Source of the DNA: Arthrobacter silvisoli
Lineage (GTDB): Bacteria > Actinomycetota > Actinomycetes > Actinomycetales > Micrococcaceae
Assembly (NCBI RefSeq): GCF_003369445.1
Contig: NZ_QRCU01000031.1
Span: 1-64,000, forward strand
Direction of reading: 5' to 3'
Length of the DNA: 64,000 nucleotides
Shown here: positions 16,476-24,971 of the stretch, piece by piece
Layout of the letters: the number at the start of each line of letters is the position of its first letter
Numbering within the stretch: the stretch's first letter is position 1
The notes under the pieces: generated by a model
Database searches by the model: none
Told to the model about the DNA's origin: nothing
What the model saw: the letters and a program-made list of their open reading frames with translations, nothing else
Program-made: the position numbers and the translations under genes

Positions 16476-18128
16476 TCAGGACTCGGCGTCGTAGACCTTC
16501 CGGCCGGCGAACCAGGTCTGCCGGGCGTGGATGGACGGGATCTTCTCGATGTCCACGTCGTAGGGGTTGTCGCTGAGGACGATGAAGTCCGCGGATTTGC
16601 CGGGGACCAGGGAACCGGTGACGTCGTCGACCCCCATCGCCTCGGCGCACGCCGTGGTGTAGACGGCAATTGCTTCGGGAAGCGTGATGGCCTGCTCCGG
16701 CCACAGGGTTCCTGGGAAGGTGCCGCTCGGATCCTTCCGGGTGACGAGGCCGTAGATACCTTCCCAGGCGTTGGGCGAGACACTGACCGGCCAATCGGAC
16801 CCGCCGGCCAGGCGGGCACCGGCGTCCAGCAGGATCCGGTTGGGCTGCATTTTCGAGGCGCGCTCGGGCGGCAGGACGGTGGCGATGGCTTCGGAGATGA
16901 CCCCCGGGAACCAGAGTGAGGGCGAGATGTCCGCGGTGACGTCCAGTTCGGCGAAGCGGCCGTAGTCGTCCGGGTGCACGAACTGGCCATGGGCGATGTG
17001 GTACCTGGTGTGGGCATACCCGGCGGCCCGGACCTTGGCGATGGTGTCCAGGGCCAGGCGCACGGACGCATCGCCGGTGCAGTGGATTTTGGCCGAGATG
17101 CCCCGCTCGGCCGTGCGCATCAGCCAGCCTTCCAGTTCCTCGGGGGCCATGGTGGCGTTGCCGCAGTGGCATTCCGGGAAGCCCTCCACCGGGAGGTACG
17201 GTTCCAGGAAGGCCCCGGTGCCTGCCGGCGGCACGCCGTCCAGGAAGATCTTGATGAAGTCCGGCCGATGGTGTTCGCTGCGCAGCCCTTCGCGTTCGGA
17301 AATAATCCCTTCGCCCAGGGGAGTGGTGCCGAAAATGAAGTCGTTCGCCTGCATGGAGGTGACCACCCAGGCGTGGAGGCGGCCGCCGTCGTCGAGCTGC
17401 TTGAGGGCCTGCAGCAGCTGCAGCGATGCCGCGGCGTCCTGGAAGCCGGTGACCCCGTAGGAATGCAGGAGTTCGATGCCGCGCTCCGCGGCCCGGGCCA
17501 GTTGCTCCGGGGCCATCGGCTGCAGCCGCGCGAGGGTCTGTTCGAGCAGCACCCCGCCAGCTTCGATCAGCACCCCGGTGGCGCGGCCGGCGGCGTCGCG
17601 GAGGATCTGGCCGCCGTCGGGATCTGCGGTGGTGTCCGTGATCCCGGCCAGCTCCAGCGCGCGGGAATTGGCCCAGCGGTTGTGCTTGCTGTCGTCCTTG
17701 AGGAGGGCGGGCCGCCCGCCCGTGGCTTCGTCCAGGCGCCGCAGTGCCTCGCGGGTGTTGAGTTCGCCCAGCAGGCCCGAACCCCAGCTGCCGCCGGTGA
17801 TCCATTCCCCGAGGCCGAGGCCGGCGGCGTAGTCGCTGATGGAGGCGAGGAACTGCTCCAGCGTCAGCGACGGCGGTGCGTCCAGTTCGAACAGGTCCAT
17901 CTGCCCGGCGAGCATGTGGTGGTTGTGGACGTCCAGCAGCCCGGGCATCACATAGGCGCCCTGGAGGTCGACGACGGCGGTGCCCGGTCCGCCGCTCAGC
18001 TCGGCTTCCGTGCCGCTCGCCAGGATCCTGCCCGCCTTGACGGCCAGGGCCGAGGTCCGCGTTCCTGCGGGGTCAAGGGTGTCGATGACGCCATTGATAA
18101 GGAGGAGATCGGCGTGGTGTTCGGACAC
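16476..18128 (-). CDS. Amidohydrolase, YtcJ/AepA-like
   Basis: 550 aa from GTG at 18128, with GAAAGGA 6 nt upstream. It begins with the small beta-sandwich of amidohydrolases (LLINGVIDTLDPAGTRTSALAVKAGRI), then the barrel with the metal motif in PGLLDVHNHHMLAG, further HIAHGQF and GSDWPVS motifs, and ends LVPGKSADFIVLSDNPYDVD. Enzymes of this subgroup hydrolyse amide or related bonds, often with unknown natural substrates. It pairs with the downstream MFS carrier. Its upstream region has been separated from the divergent mmsA gene by the KAP cassette. Confidence 0.87.
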   Translation of the reverse strand: MSEHHADLLLINGVIDTLDPAGTRTSALAVKAGRILASGTEAELSGGPGTAVVDLQGAYVMPGLLDVHNHHMLAGQMDLFELDAPPSLTLEQFLASISDYAAGLGLGEWITGGSWGSGLLGELNTREALRRLDEATGGRPALLKDDSKHNRWANSRALELAGITDTTADPDGGQILRDAAGRATGVLIEAGGVLLEQTLARLQPMAPEQLARAAERGIELLHSYGVTGFQDAAASLQLLQALKQLDDGGRLHAWVVTSMQANDFIFGTTPLGEGIISEREGLRSEHHRPDFIKIFLDGVPPAGTGAFLEPYLPVEGFPECHCGNATMAPEELEGWLMRTAERGISAKIHCTGDASVRLALDTIAKVRAAGYAHTRYHIAHGQFVHPDDYGRFAELDVTADISPSLWFPGVISEAIATVLPPERASKMQPNRILLDAGARLAGGSDWPVSVSPNAWEGIYGLVTRKDPSGTFPGTLWPEQAITLPEAIAVYTTACAEAMGVDDVTGSLVPGKSADFIVLSDNPYDVDIEKIPSIHARQTWFAGRKVYDAES

Positions 18129-18214
18129 GGCCAGTCCTTTCGCTTGGGATGCGATTCAGACTAAATGCGCCGCCTTCGGCCTGCTTTGTCCAGCAGCGCA
18201 GGGGACTTGTCCGG

Positions 18215-18245
18215 CAGAGATCGTCAGTGAGCTGCGCCACTCTGG
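18215..18245. repeat. Left copy of the 31-bp direct repeat (att-like)
   Basis: Begins CAGAGATCGTCAGTGA, then G, then CTGCGCCACTCTGG. It differs from the right copy only at the middle base (G here, A there). It lies 7 bp beyond the stop codon of the KAP gene. Confidence 0.85.
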
Positions 18246-18252
18246 GGCGTTT

Positions 18253-20490
18253 CTATCCAAGTAGCGCATGTAACTGGCGGATGGCGAAGTCACGACGTTG
18301 AGCCTCAGTCAGGTCGCGATTTGATCTGTCCGACACCTGGTAGTCGGGTTCGTCAGGGGCATGAGGCAAGCCGGCCGACAGGCCCTTGATGTCGGTTCCT
18401 GCAACGGCGAATCTGAATTCTTCTTCCCGAAAGACAACTTCATATTCGACACCCGTTCCAACCCATTCATTGAAAGACACATATCTGGCAGCGACATCGA
18501 TGAGTCTCTCGGCGTCGAAGATGTCTCTCGACAAGAACCCCTTATGATCCTCGAGTTCGACGATCCAAACGCAGAAGGATGTCATGGGCAGTAGTTCAGG
18601 CCTGCATAACGTGGACGCTAGTGGCTCGTTGCATACCTCGGATATCCACCGCCGGGCAACCCCGGCGTACAGTCTCTTGACCTGGTCGCGGTCTTGGCCG
18701 ACGGTTCTCATCATCGAATATGCGCTGGCGGTCAGAAACTCATATCCGAAACGGGCTATTAGTGCTTGTTCCGGCACAAGGTTCGTCTCGAGCGAGAGGA
18801 AGATCTCTCTGGAAAGCCAGCGCTCAGCCGCTGATAGGCGGAATGGGTGCGACTTCCCAATCGATCGAATTTCCGAACGGATGTCCTCCACGCACCCCAG
18901 GATTTCAAGTGACGTTGTTGGAGACAAACGTCTCTGGCTGCTTGCGATGTCCAGGGCGAGAGCTGACCGCTCCGGGTCGTCGCCAAGGATGATTGCCTTC
19001 AAATACGCAATGTCCGGGCTCTCGGCCATTCCCTTGGCAAGCTCTGCCAGCGCAACCTGAGTCTTCCGCTCGCTAACGTCGTCGTCAGCAAGCCCGACTT
19101 GGAAATAGCGATCGAAGTATCGAGCTTTCTGCATCCGTCCTTGCCGTCCAGCGAGAACGTCCATAACGCTCATCGGCCTGAATAAGTATTGGACAGCATC
19201 ACGAGCTGGCTGAGCATGCCCCCGAGATACGAGAGAGTCAACGCGCTCGATCCTCCTTTGCTGTCCGTCTTCGGAATCGTTTTCGTTCCACGAAAGATAA
19301 GTTTCCGGGTTCAGGCGGATGTCATCCCACAATCTGTGATGTGTAATCCTGAGCCAGGTCAGTGCCGTGAAATCGAACGCGTCTACTTCGGCGGCCGAGA
19401 TTAACTCAGAAAGGCTATGCATCTGTTCGCGTAAGCGGTTGGCGGCTCGTGGAGTTTCCAGGCCGGATGCAAGGATTTTGATGAGCTCCTCGCGGTGCTC
19501 TTGGTGCAATCCATCAGCGGGCTCACCGCTTGGGCTTATCGAATCTAGGATGGCTCTGCTCCAGCGACGACGAACCACCATGGGTACTGGTGGAACCTCG
19601 AACGGGTATTGAACGATCTTTTCCATGAACTCAGAGCTCTCGCCGTCGGCGCCTGTTGAACGCAGGGCCGACTCGATCGTCGCTTGGTCGTATGCCAGAA
19701 GGTAGTGCACGTTTGTAAAGCGTCCGAGCAGCCGGACTACTCGAAGTAACGCGCGCAGTTCCTCACCGTCCAGCCGATCCACGTCGTCTACAATCACAAG
19801 GACGCGAACGCCCTGCTCGGCGATCTCGCCACTGAGTTCGCCAAATTCCGAGTGCCAGGACGGTCGCTTCGCCAGATCGGAGATCGCCTCTTTGGCCACG
19901 GAAGAAGCAGCGTCCCCGATCACGGGGATCAGTTTCAGGAGCGGGGTTCCGAAGCGTGAGTACTGTGAAAGCTTGTCCTTTACAGATTTTGACTTGGGGA
20001 AAGCCTCTGAGAGGGCGGATACAAACTCTGCTGTTATCGACTCGGCATCTGAAACGGACCAAGGGCTGAACCAGACGCTCTTCCAGTTGCTTAGCCTCGA
20101 AATTACTTCCTTGAGAAGGGTGGTCTTGCCGCCTCCCCATGGTCCAACGAGCCCGAAGACAGTCGAGCTTTGTCCATTGACACAGGAATCAATCCGTGAT
20201 GCGACAACGCGGGCAAAATCCCCGCGTCCGGCTATGTCGGTCTGCTGTAGCGATTCGTCGCTCCACGACGGCCGAGCTGTCGAGTTGTCGATCATGAGAG
20301 TAGTCAACCATTCGACAAGCCGTCTCGCCGCTATGTCCCGCGAACCTCGCCGCGCTTCATCTGTGACGACGCGGAGTTGCCCAGGATTCACATGCCGCGT
20401 TCCTTCGTCCCATCTTGGTGTTGCGAATTTGCCGAGGCGGGCACCGAGCGGAAGTAGTTGAAACCAGAGATCGTCAGTGAACTGCGCCAC
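18253..20490 (-). CDS. KAP-family P-loop NTPase
   Basis: 745 aa using GTG at 20490, which lies inside the right direct repeat. The frame stays open to 20685, but that would run 52 nt into mmsA and is rejected; an ATG at 20295 is a third option. Walker A is LVGPWGGGKTT at about residues 114-124 and Walker B VRVLVIVDDVDRLDGEE at about 228-244, the KAP signature. KAP proteins usually have transmembrane helices inserted in the NTPase core; here only one short hydrophobic stretch (about residues 184-200) is seen, so it may be soluble. The remaining 450 residues are helical and unrecognised. No ribosome binding site precedes the GTG, but TACTAT lies 8 nt upstream, which suits a leaderless mRNA. KAP NTPases are widespread in phage-defence loci; function here is unknown. 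Confidence 0.8.
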   Translation of the reverse strand: MAQFTDDLWFQLLPLGARLGKFATPRWDEGTRHVNPGQLRVVTDEARRGSRDIAARRLVEWLTTLMIDNSTARPSWSDESLQQTDIAGRGDFARVVASRIDSCVNGQSSTVFGLVGPWGGGKTTLLKEVISRLSNWKSVWFSPWSVSDAESITAEFVSALSEAFPKSKSVKDKLSQYSRFGTPLLKLIPVIGDAASSVAKEAISDLAKRPSWHSEFGELSGEIAEQGVRVLVIVDDVDRLDGEELRALLRVVRLLGRFTNVHYLLAYDQATIESALRSTGADGESSEFMEKIVQYPFEVPPVPMVVRRRWSRAILDSISPSGEPADGLHQEHREELIKILASGLETPRAANRLREQMHSLSELISAAEVDAFDFTALTWLRITHHRLWDDIRLNPETYLSWNENDSEDGQQRRIERVDSLVSRGHAQPARDAVQYLFRPMSVMDVLAGRQGRMQKARYFDRYFQVGLADDDVSERKTQVALAELAKGMAESPDIAYLKAIILGDDPERSALALDIASSQRRLSPTTSLEILGCVEDIRSEIRSIGKSHPFRLSAAERWLSREIFLSLETNLVPEQALIARFGYEFLTASAYSMMRTVGQDRDQVKRLYAGVARRWISEVCNEPLASTLCRPELLPMTSFCVWIVELEDHKGFLSRDIFDAERLIDVAARYVSFNEWVGTGVEYEVVFREEEFRFAVAGTDIKGLSAGLPHAPDEPDYQVSDRSNRDLTEAQRRDFAIRQLHALLG

Positions 20491-20495
20491 TCTGG
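20465..20495. repeat. Right copy of the 31-bp direct repeat (att-like)
   Basis: Same as the left copy except A at the middle position. With the base before it, its ends form an inverted pair, CCAGAG at one side and CTCTGG at the other, and the centre contains CAGTGAACTG, a small dyad. Read on the minus strand it encodes the first residues of the KAP protein. Confidence 0.85.
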
Positions 20496-20521
20496 AAAAT
20501 AGTAGGAAGTCCGAGTATATT
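20493..20521 (+). promoter_or_regulatory. Candidate mmsA promoter
   Basis: TGGAAA (20493-20498), a 17-bp spacer and TATATT (20516-20521). The -35 box overlaps the end of the right direct repeat, so the cassette boundary is at the promoter edge. Confidence 0.4.
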
Positions 20522-20633
20522 CGGGACCAGATGGCCCAGTCCGCGCCGAAATCCGTAGCCCGCACGCCACGCGGCGCGGCCGCAGCACGGTCTTTCCGGC
20601 AGTCTTTTTCCGGCAATGCGAAGGAGCATTCTG

Positions 20634-22133
20634 ATGGTCCGCGAACTCTCCCATTACATCGACGGCCAGAGGGTGGACGGCACATCCGGCCGCTTCGGCG
20701 ACGTCTACGATCCCTGCACCGGCGAGGTCCAGGCCAAACTTCCGCTCGCCAGCAAGGCCGAAGTGCAGGAGGCGGTGGCCAACGCAGAGAAGGCCCAGCT
20801 CGAATGGGCCACCATGAATCCGCAGCGCCGCGGCAGGATCCTGCTGAAGTTCGTGGACCTGGTCAACGAACACATGGATGAGCTGGCAACCCTGCTCTCA
20901 TCCGAGCACGGCAAGACCTTCCTCGACGCCAAGGGCGACATCCAGCGCGGCATCGAGGTGGTGGAGTTCGCCGCCGGCGCACCGCACCTGCTCAAGGGCG
21001 AGTTCTCGGACAGCGCCGGCCAGGGCATCGACGTCCATTCGATGCGCCAGCCGCTCGGCGTCGTCGCGGGCATTACCCCGTTCAACTTCCCGGCCATGAT
21101 CCCGCTGTGGAAGTCCGGCCCGGCGCTCGCCGCCGGCAACGCCTTCATCCTCAAGCCCTCCGAGCGCGACCCCTCGGTGCCGTTGCGCCTGGCCGAGCTC
21201 TACAACGAGGCCGGCGTGCCCAACGGCGTCTTCAACGTCATCAACGGGGACAAGGAAGCCGTGGACGCGCTCCTCGAAGATCCGCGCGTCAAGGCCATCG
21301 GCTTCGTCGGCTCCACCCCGATCGCCCAGTACATCTACGCCACCGCCGCGGCCCACGGAAAGCGCGCCCAGTGCTTCGGCGGCGCCAAGAACCACATGGT
21401 CATCATGCCCGACGCGGACCTGGACATGGCTGCGGACGCACTGATCGGCTCGGGCTACGGTTCCGCGGGCGAACGGTGCATGGCCATTTCCGTTGCCGTG
21501 CCGGTGGGCGAAGAGACCGCAAACATCCTGGTGGGCAAACTGCAGGAACGCATCAAGGACCTGAAGGTCGGCCCCAGCCTCAAGGACGGCGTGGACTTCG
21601 GGCCGGTCGTTGCGGCCGCGGCGAAGGAACGGATCGAAGGCTACATCCAGGCGGGCGTCGACGCCGGCGCCACCCTCCTCGCAGACGGGCGCGGCCTCAC
21701 CGTGGACGGCTACCCCGGCGGCTTCTGGCTGGGCCCGACGCTGTTCGACAACGTCACCAAGGACATGTCCATCTACAAGGAGGAGATCTTCGGCCCGGTG
21801 CTGAGTGTGCTGCGCGCCGCGGACTACGACGAAGCGCTCCGGCTCTGCTCCGAGCACCAGTACGGCAACGGCGTGGCGATCTTCACCCGCGACGGCGACG
21901 CCGCCCGCGACTTCGCCAGCCGGGTGGAAGTGGGCATGGTGGGAGTCAACGTCCCCATCCCCGTGCCGATCGCGTACTACACCTTCGGCGGCTGGAAGGC
22001 CTCCGGCTTCGGCGACCTCAACCAGCACGGCCCGGATGCCTTCCGCTTCTACACCAAGACCAAGACGGTCACCACGCGCTGGCCCTCCGGAGTCCGGCAG
22101 GGCGCCAGCTTCGTGATGCCGGCGGGCAGCTGA
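20634..22133 (+). CDS. mmsA: CoA-acylating methylmalonate-semialdehyde dehydrogenase
   Basis: 499 aa from ATG at 20634 with AAGGAG 7 nt upstream. It is an aldehyde dehydrogenase of the MmsA/IolA group: ITPFNFPAMIPLWKSGPALAAGN, GSTPIAQYIY in the NAD site, and the catalytic cysteine in SAGERCMAIS. The lack of the usual ELGGK glutamate (here CFGGAKNH) is characteristic of CoA-dependent members. It converts methylmalonate semialdehyde to propionyl-CoA, the last step of valine catabolism. It heads a plus-strand operon with the hydrolase, mmsB and an enoyl-CoA hydratase. Confidence 0.93.
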   Translation: MVRELSHYIDGQRVDGTSGRFGDVYDPCTGEVQAKLPLASKAEVQEAVANAEKAQLEWATMNPQRRGRILLKFVDLVNEHMDELATLLSSEHGKTFLDAKGDIQRGIEVVEFAAGAPHLLKGEFSDSAGQGIDVHSMRQPLGVVAGITPFNFPAMIPLWKSGPALAAGNAFILKPSERDPSVPLRLAELYNEAGVPNGVFNVINGDKEAVDALLEDPRVKAIGFVGSTPIAQYIYATAAAHGKRAQCFGGAKNHMVIMPDADLDMAADALIGSGYGSAGERCMAISVAVPVGEETANILVGKLQERIKDLKVGPSLKDGVDFGPVVAAAAKERIEGYIQAGVDAGATLLADGRGLTVDGYPGGFWLGPTLFDNVTKDMSIYKEEIFGPVLSVLRAADYDEALRLCSEHQYGNGVAIFTRDGDAARDFASRVEVGMVGVNVPIPVPIAYYTFGGWKASGFGDLNQHGPDAFRFYTKTKTVTTRWPSGVRQGASFVMPAGS

Positions 22134-23218
22134 TGGGGGACGAAGCGGAAGTCCTTTTCGACGAGGTCCTGTTTGAACGGCGCGGCCGGCTCGGCGTCGC
22201 CACCCTCAACCGACCCAAGGCGGTCAACGCACTGAACCACGGCATGGTGCTGGCCCTGCTGGAGCAGCTCACTGCCTGGGCCGCGGACGAGTCAGTGGCC
22301 GCCGTCCTGGTGCGCGGGGCGGGGGAGCGGGGGCTGTGCGCGGGCGGCGACATCGTGGCGATCTACCAGGACATGCTCGACGGCGGCCACGCCACCGCCG
22401 ACTTCTGGCGGGATGAATACCGTCTCAACGACCTCATTGCGAACTATCCGAAGCCCTACGTGGCCTTCATGGACGGCTTGGTGCTGGGCGGCGGCGTGGG
22501 GGTGTCGGCCCACGGATCGCACCGCATCGTCACGGAGCGGACCCGCACCGGGATGCCGGAAACCACCATCGGTTTTGTGCCCGACGTCGGCGGGACGCTC
22601 CTGCTCTCCCGCTCGCCGGGTGAGACGGGCACCCACGCCGCGCTCACCGGAGCCCACCTCACCGGGGCGGACGCCCTGTACCTCGGGCTGGCCGACCACT
22701 TCGTTCCATCCGCTGAGCTGGCCGCCCTCGCGGCGGCGCTGGAAAAGGCAGCGCTGGAAGGCTCGACGCCGGATGACGCCGTCGCCCGGTTCGCCTCCGC
22801 TGCCCCGGAATCGGTGCTGGCCGGGCAACGGGAGTGGATCGACGCTGCCTATTCTTCCAACGATGCGGAGGAGATCGTGGCCCGGCTGCGGGCCGCCGGC
22901 GGGGACGCCGCCGCGGCAGCGGACACCATCGAAGGGAAGTCGCCGACGTCCGTGAAGGTGACGCTGGAGTCGCTGCGCCGCGTGCGCGGGCGCTCCCTGG
23001 AGGAAGCCCTCGCCCAGGAATTCCGGGTGGGCGTGCATTGCCTGGCCGGGCCCGACTTCCGTGAAGGCATCCGCGCCCAGGTGGTGGACAAGGACCGGAA
23101 CCCGCGGTGGAATCCGGCCACCCTTGCCGGGGTGGACCGGGCCGCCGTCGAACGCTTTTTCGCACCAATCAACGGGCAGGAACTCACACTCGAATCAAAG
23201 GAGTCCGACCATGTCTGA
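22133..23218 (+). CDS. 3-hydroxyisobutyryl-CoA hydrolase (crotonase family)
   Basis: 361 aa; ATG at 22133 overlaps the mmsA stop (TGATG), so translation is coupled. Crotonase fold with GLCAGGDIVAIYQDM (oxyanion hole), VLGGGVGVSAHGSHRIVTERT and MPETTIGFVPDVGGTLLLSR; the conserved acidic residue pattern and 360-aa length with a C-terminal extension separate hydrolases of this group from ordinary 260-aa enoyl-CoA hydratases. It would release 3-hydroxyisobutyrate from its CoA ester for MmsB. Operon context agrees fully with valine catabolism. Confidence 0.88.
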   Translation: MGDEAEVLFDEVLFERRGRLGVATLNRPKAVNALNHGMVLALLEQLTAWAADESVAAVLVRGAGERGLCAGGDIVAIYQDMLDGGHATADFWRDEYRLNDLIANYPKPYVAFMDGLVLGGGVGVSAHGSHRIVTERTRTGMPETTIGFVPDVGGTLLLSRSPGETGTHAALTGAHLTGADALYLGLADHFVPSAELAALAAALEKAALEGSTPDDAVARFASAAPESVLAGQREWIDAAYSSNDAEEIVARLRAAGGDAAAAADTIEGKSPTSVKVTLESLRRVRGRSLEEALAQEFRVGVHCLAGPDFREGIRAQVVDKDRNPRWNPATLAGVDRAAVERFFAPINGQELTLESKESDHV

Positions 23219-24134
23219 GAGCGCAAGCACCGGAACCATCGCCTTCCTGGGCCTGGGCCACATGGGCGGGCCGATGGCAGTGAACCTCATCAAGGCCGGC
23301 CATACGGTGGTGGGCTTCGACCCCGTGCCCGCCGCGGTGGAGGCGGCGAAGGCGCACGGCGTGCCGATGGTGGACTCCGCTGCTGAAGCAGCCGCGGGTG
23401 CAGCCGTGATCCTGACGATGCTTCCCAGCGGCAAGCACGTGCTGGACGCGTACCGCGGGGTGGGCGGCGAGCCGGGGCTGCTGTCCGTCGCGGCCCCGGA
23501 CACCTTGTTCCTGGACTGCTCCACCATCAACGTGGACGAAGCCAGGGAAGCCGCGGCCATCGCAGTGGAGGCCGGGCACCGCTCCGTGGACGCCCCGGTG
23601 TCCGGCGGGGTGGTGGGCGCCGAGGCCGGGACCCTGACCTTCATGGTCGGGGCGCTGCCCGAGGATTTCGAGACGGTGAAGGGGATCCTGGAGCACATGG
23701 GCAAGAGGATCGTGCACTGCGGCGACCACGGGGCAGGGCAGGCTGCCAAGGTGTGCAACAACATGATCCTGGGCGTTTCGATGATCGCCGTGTGCGAGGC
23801 CTTCGTGCTCGGTGAGAAGCTCGGGCTGACACACCAGGCTCTGTTCGACGTCGCCTCCAATGCCTCCGGGCAATGCTGGGCCCTGACCACCAACTGCCCG
23901 GTCCCTGGGCCCGTGCCCACCAGCCCGGCCAACCGTGACTACCAGCCCGGCTTCGCGGGGGCGCTCATGGCCAAGGACCTCAGGCTTGCGGTGAACGCCC
24001 TGGAGAGCACCGGCGTCGACGGCCAGATGGGGCACCTTGCCTCGAAGATCTACGACGCCTTCGCCGCGGAAGGCGGCGCGGCACGGGACTTTTCAGGGAT
24101 CATCACGGACATCAGGGACAAGTCCGGCAAGTAG
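23211..24134 (+). CDS. mmsB: 3-hydroxyisobutyrate dehydrogenase
   Basis: 307 aa from ATG at 23211, with AAAGGAG 7 nt upstream and an 8-nt overlap with the preceding gene. N-terminal NAD motif FLGLGHMGGPMAVNLIKAGH, substrate motif DAPVSGGVVGAEAGTLTFMVG and the catalytic lysine in GAGQAAKVCNNM, all diagnostic of the beta-hydroxyacid dehydrogenase family. It oxidises 3-hydroxyisobutyrate to methylmalonate semialdehyde, the substrate of MmsA encoded upstream. Length is normal. Confidence 0.93.
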   Translation: MSESASTGTIAFLGLGHMGGPMAVNLIKAGHTVVGFDPVPAAVEAAKAHGVPMVDSAAEAAAGAAVILTMLPSGKHVLDAYRGVGGEPGLLSVAAPDTLFLDCSTINVDEAREAAAIAVEAGHRSVDAPVSGGVVGAEAGTLTFMVGALPEDFETVKGILEHMGKRIVHCGDHGAGQAAKVCNNMILGVSMIAVCEAFVLGEKLGLTHQALFDVASNASGQCWALTTNCPVPGPVPTSPANRDYQPGFAGALMAKDLRLAVNALESTGVDGQMGHLASKIYDAFAAEGGAARDFSGIITDIRDKSGK

Positions 24135-24176
24135 CCTTGGGCTTTATTGGCGGAATTTCGATCAAAGGGGAACGGC

Positions 24177-24956
24177 TTGGCGCAGCAATACGGGAACATC
24201 CTGGTGGAAACCCGCGGAAGGGTGGGGCTGGTGACCCTGAACCGGCCGCAGGCGTTGAACGCACTGAACAAGGCCACCATGGAGGAACTCGTCGCCGCGG
24301 TGACGGCCATGGACTCGGACCCGGGCGTAGGCGCCGTGGTGGTCACCGGCTCCGAGAAGGCCTTCGCCGCCGGCGCCGACATCAAGGAAATGGCCGCCAA
24401 GGGCTACCTGGAGATGTACGCCGAGGACTGGTTCCGCGGCTGGGAAAACCTCACCCGTCTGAGGATTCCGATCATCGCAGCGGTGTCCGGCTTCGCCCTG
24501 GGCGGCGGCTGCGAGCTCGCGATGATGTGCGACTTCATCATCGCCGGAGACAACGCCAAGTTCGGCCAGCCCGAGATCAACCTCGGGGTCATCCCTGGCA
24601 TGGGAGGCTCGCAGCGGCTCACCCGCGCCGTGGGCAAGGCCAAAGCCATGGACATGGTGCTGACCGGGCGGTTCATCGACGCCGAAGAAGCCGAGCGCTC
24701 CGGACTCGTGGCACGCGTGGTGCCGGCCGCCGTCGTGGTCGACGAAGCACTGAAGGCCGCCGAACTGATCGCCTCCAAATCCAAGCCGGCCGCCATGCTC
24801 GCCAAAGAGGCCGTGAACGCGGCCTTCGAGATGGGACTGGCGCAGGGAGTGGTGTTCGAACGCCGCCTGTTCCATTCCCTGTTCGCCAGCGAGGACCAGA
24901 AGGAAGGCATGGCCGCGTTCACGGAGAAGCGGCCGGCCGAGTTCAAGGGGCGGTAG
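24177..24956 (+). CDS. Enoyl-CoA hydratase
   Basis: 259 aa. The chosen start is TTG at 24177 with AAAGGGG 6 nt upstream; another in-frame TTG at 24147 would add ten residues. Standard 260-aa crotonase: [12 protein letters not shown] (oxyanion hole), [19 protein letters not shown] and [19 protein letters not shown] with both catalytic glutamate positions present. In this operon it likely hydrates methacrylyl-CoA to 3-hydroxyisobutyryl-CoA, supplying the hydrolase; it could also serve general beta-oxidation. Confidence 0.9.
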   Translation: MAQQYGNILVETRGRVGLVTLNRPQALNALNKATMEELVAAVTAMDSDPGVGAVVVTGSEKAFAAGADIKEMAAKGYLEMYAEDWFRGWENLTRLRIPIIAAVSGFALGGGCELAMMCDFIIAGDNAKFGQPEINLGVIPGMGGSQRLTRAVGKAKAMDMVLTGRFIDAEEAERSGLVARVVPAAVVVDEALKAAELIASKSKPAAMLAKEAVNAAFEMGLAQGVVFERRLFHSLFASEDQKEGMAAFTEKRPAEFKGR

Positions 24957-24971
24957 GGTCCGAGGTCCTTC

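Larger units (their letters stand above)
18215..20495. mobile_element. Candidate integrated single-gene cassette carrying a KAP NTPase, bounded by 31-bp direct repeats
   Basis: Near-identical 31-bp repeats (one mismatch) lie at 18215-18245 and 20465-20495, 2250 bp apart, and the only gene between them is the KAP NTPase. The interior is visibly poorer in GC: a hand count over 18361-18480 gives 61/120 (51%), against 45/60 (75%) at 21121-21180 in mmsA. The cassette sits in what would otherwise be a short divergent promoter region between the amidohydrolase and mmsA. No integrase or transposase is inside, so it would have to be moved by an enzyme from elsewhere or have lost its own. The element status is inference. 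Confidence 0.6.

Noticed and set aside
15185-17071. 628-codon frame joining the MFS gene with sequence under the amidohydrolase
   Set aside because: The first 240 residues are Pro/Ser/Arg-rich antisense sequence plus the translated tandem repeat; the MFS start at 16351 has a ribosome binding site.
20491-20685. Longer KAP reading with ATG at 20685
   Set aside because: It would overlap the first 52 bases of mmsA and cover its promoter, and the added residues lie outside the repeat-bounded cassette.
21107-22132. Upstream extension of the hydrolase frame through mmsA
   Set aside because: The frame is open but overlaps mmsA in another phase with an Arg/Gly/His-rich product; the TGATG overlap start at 22133 is clearly the real one.
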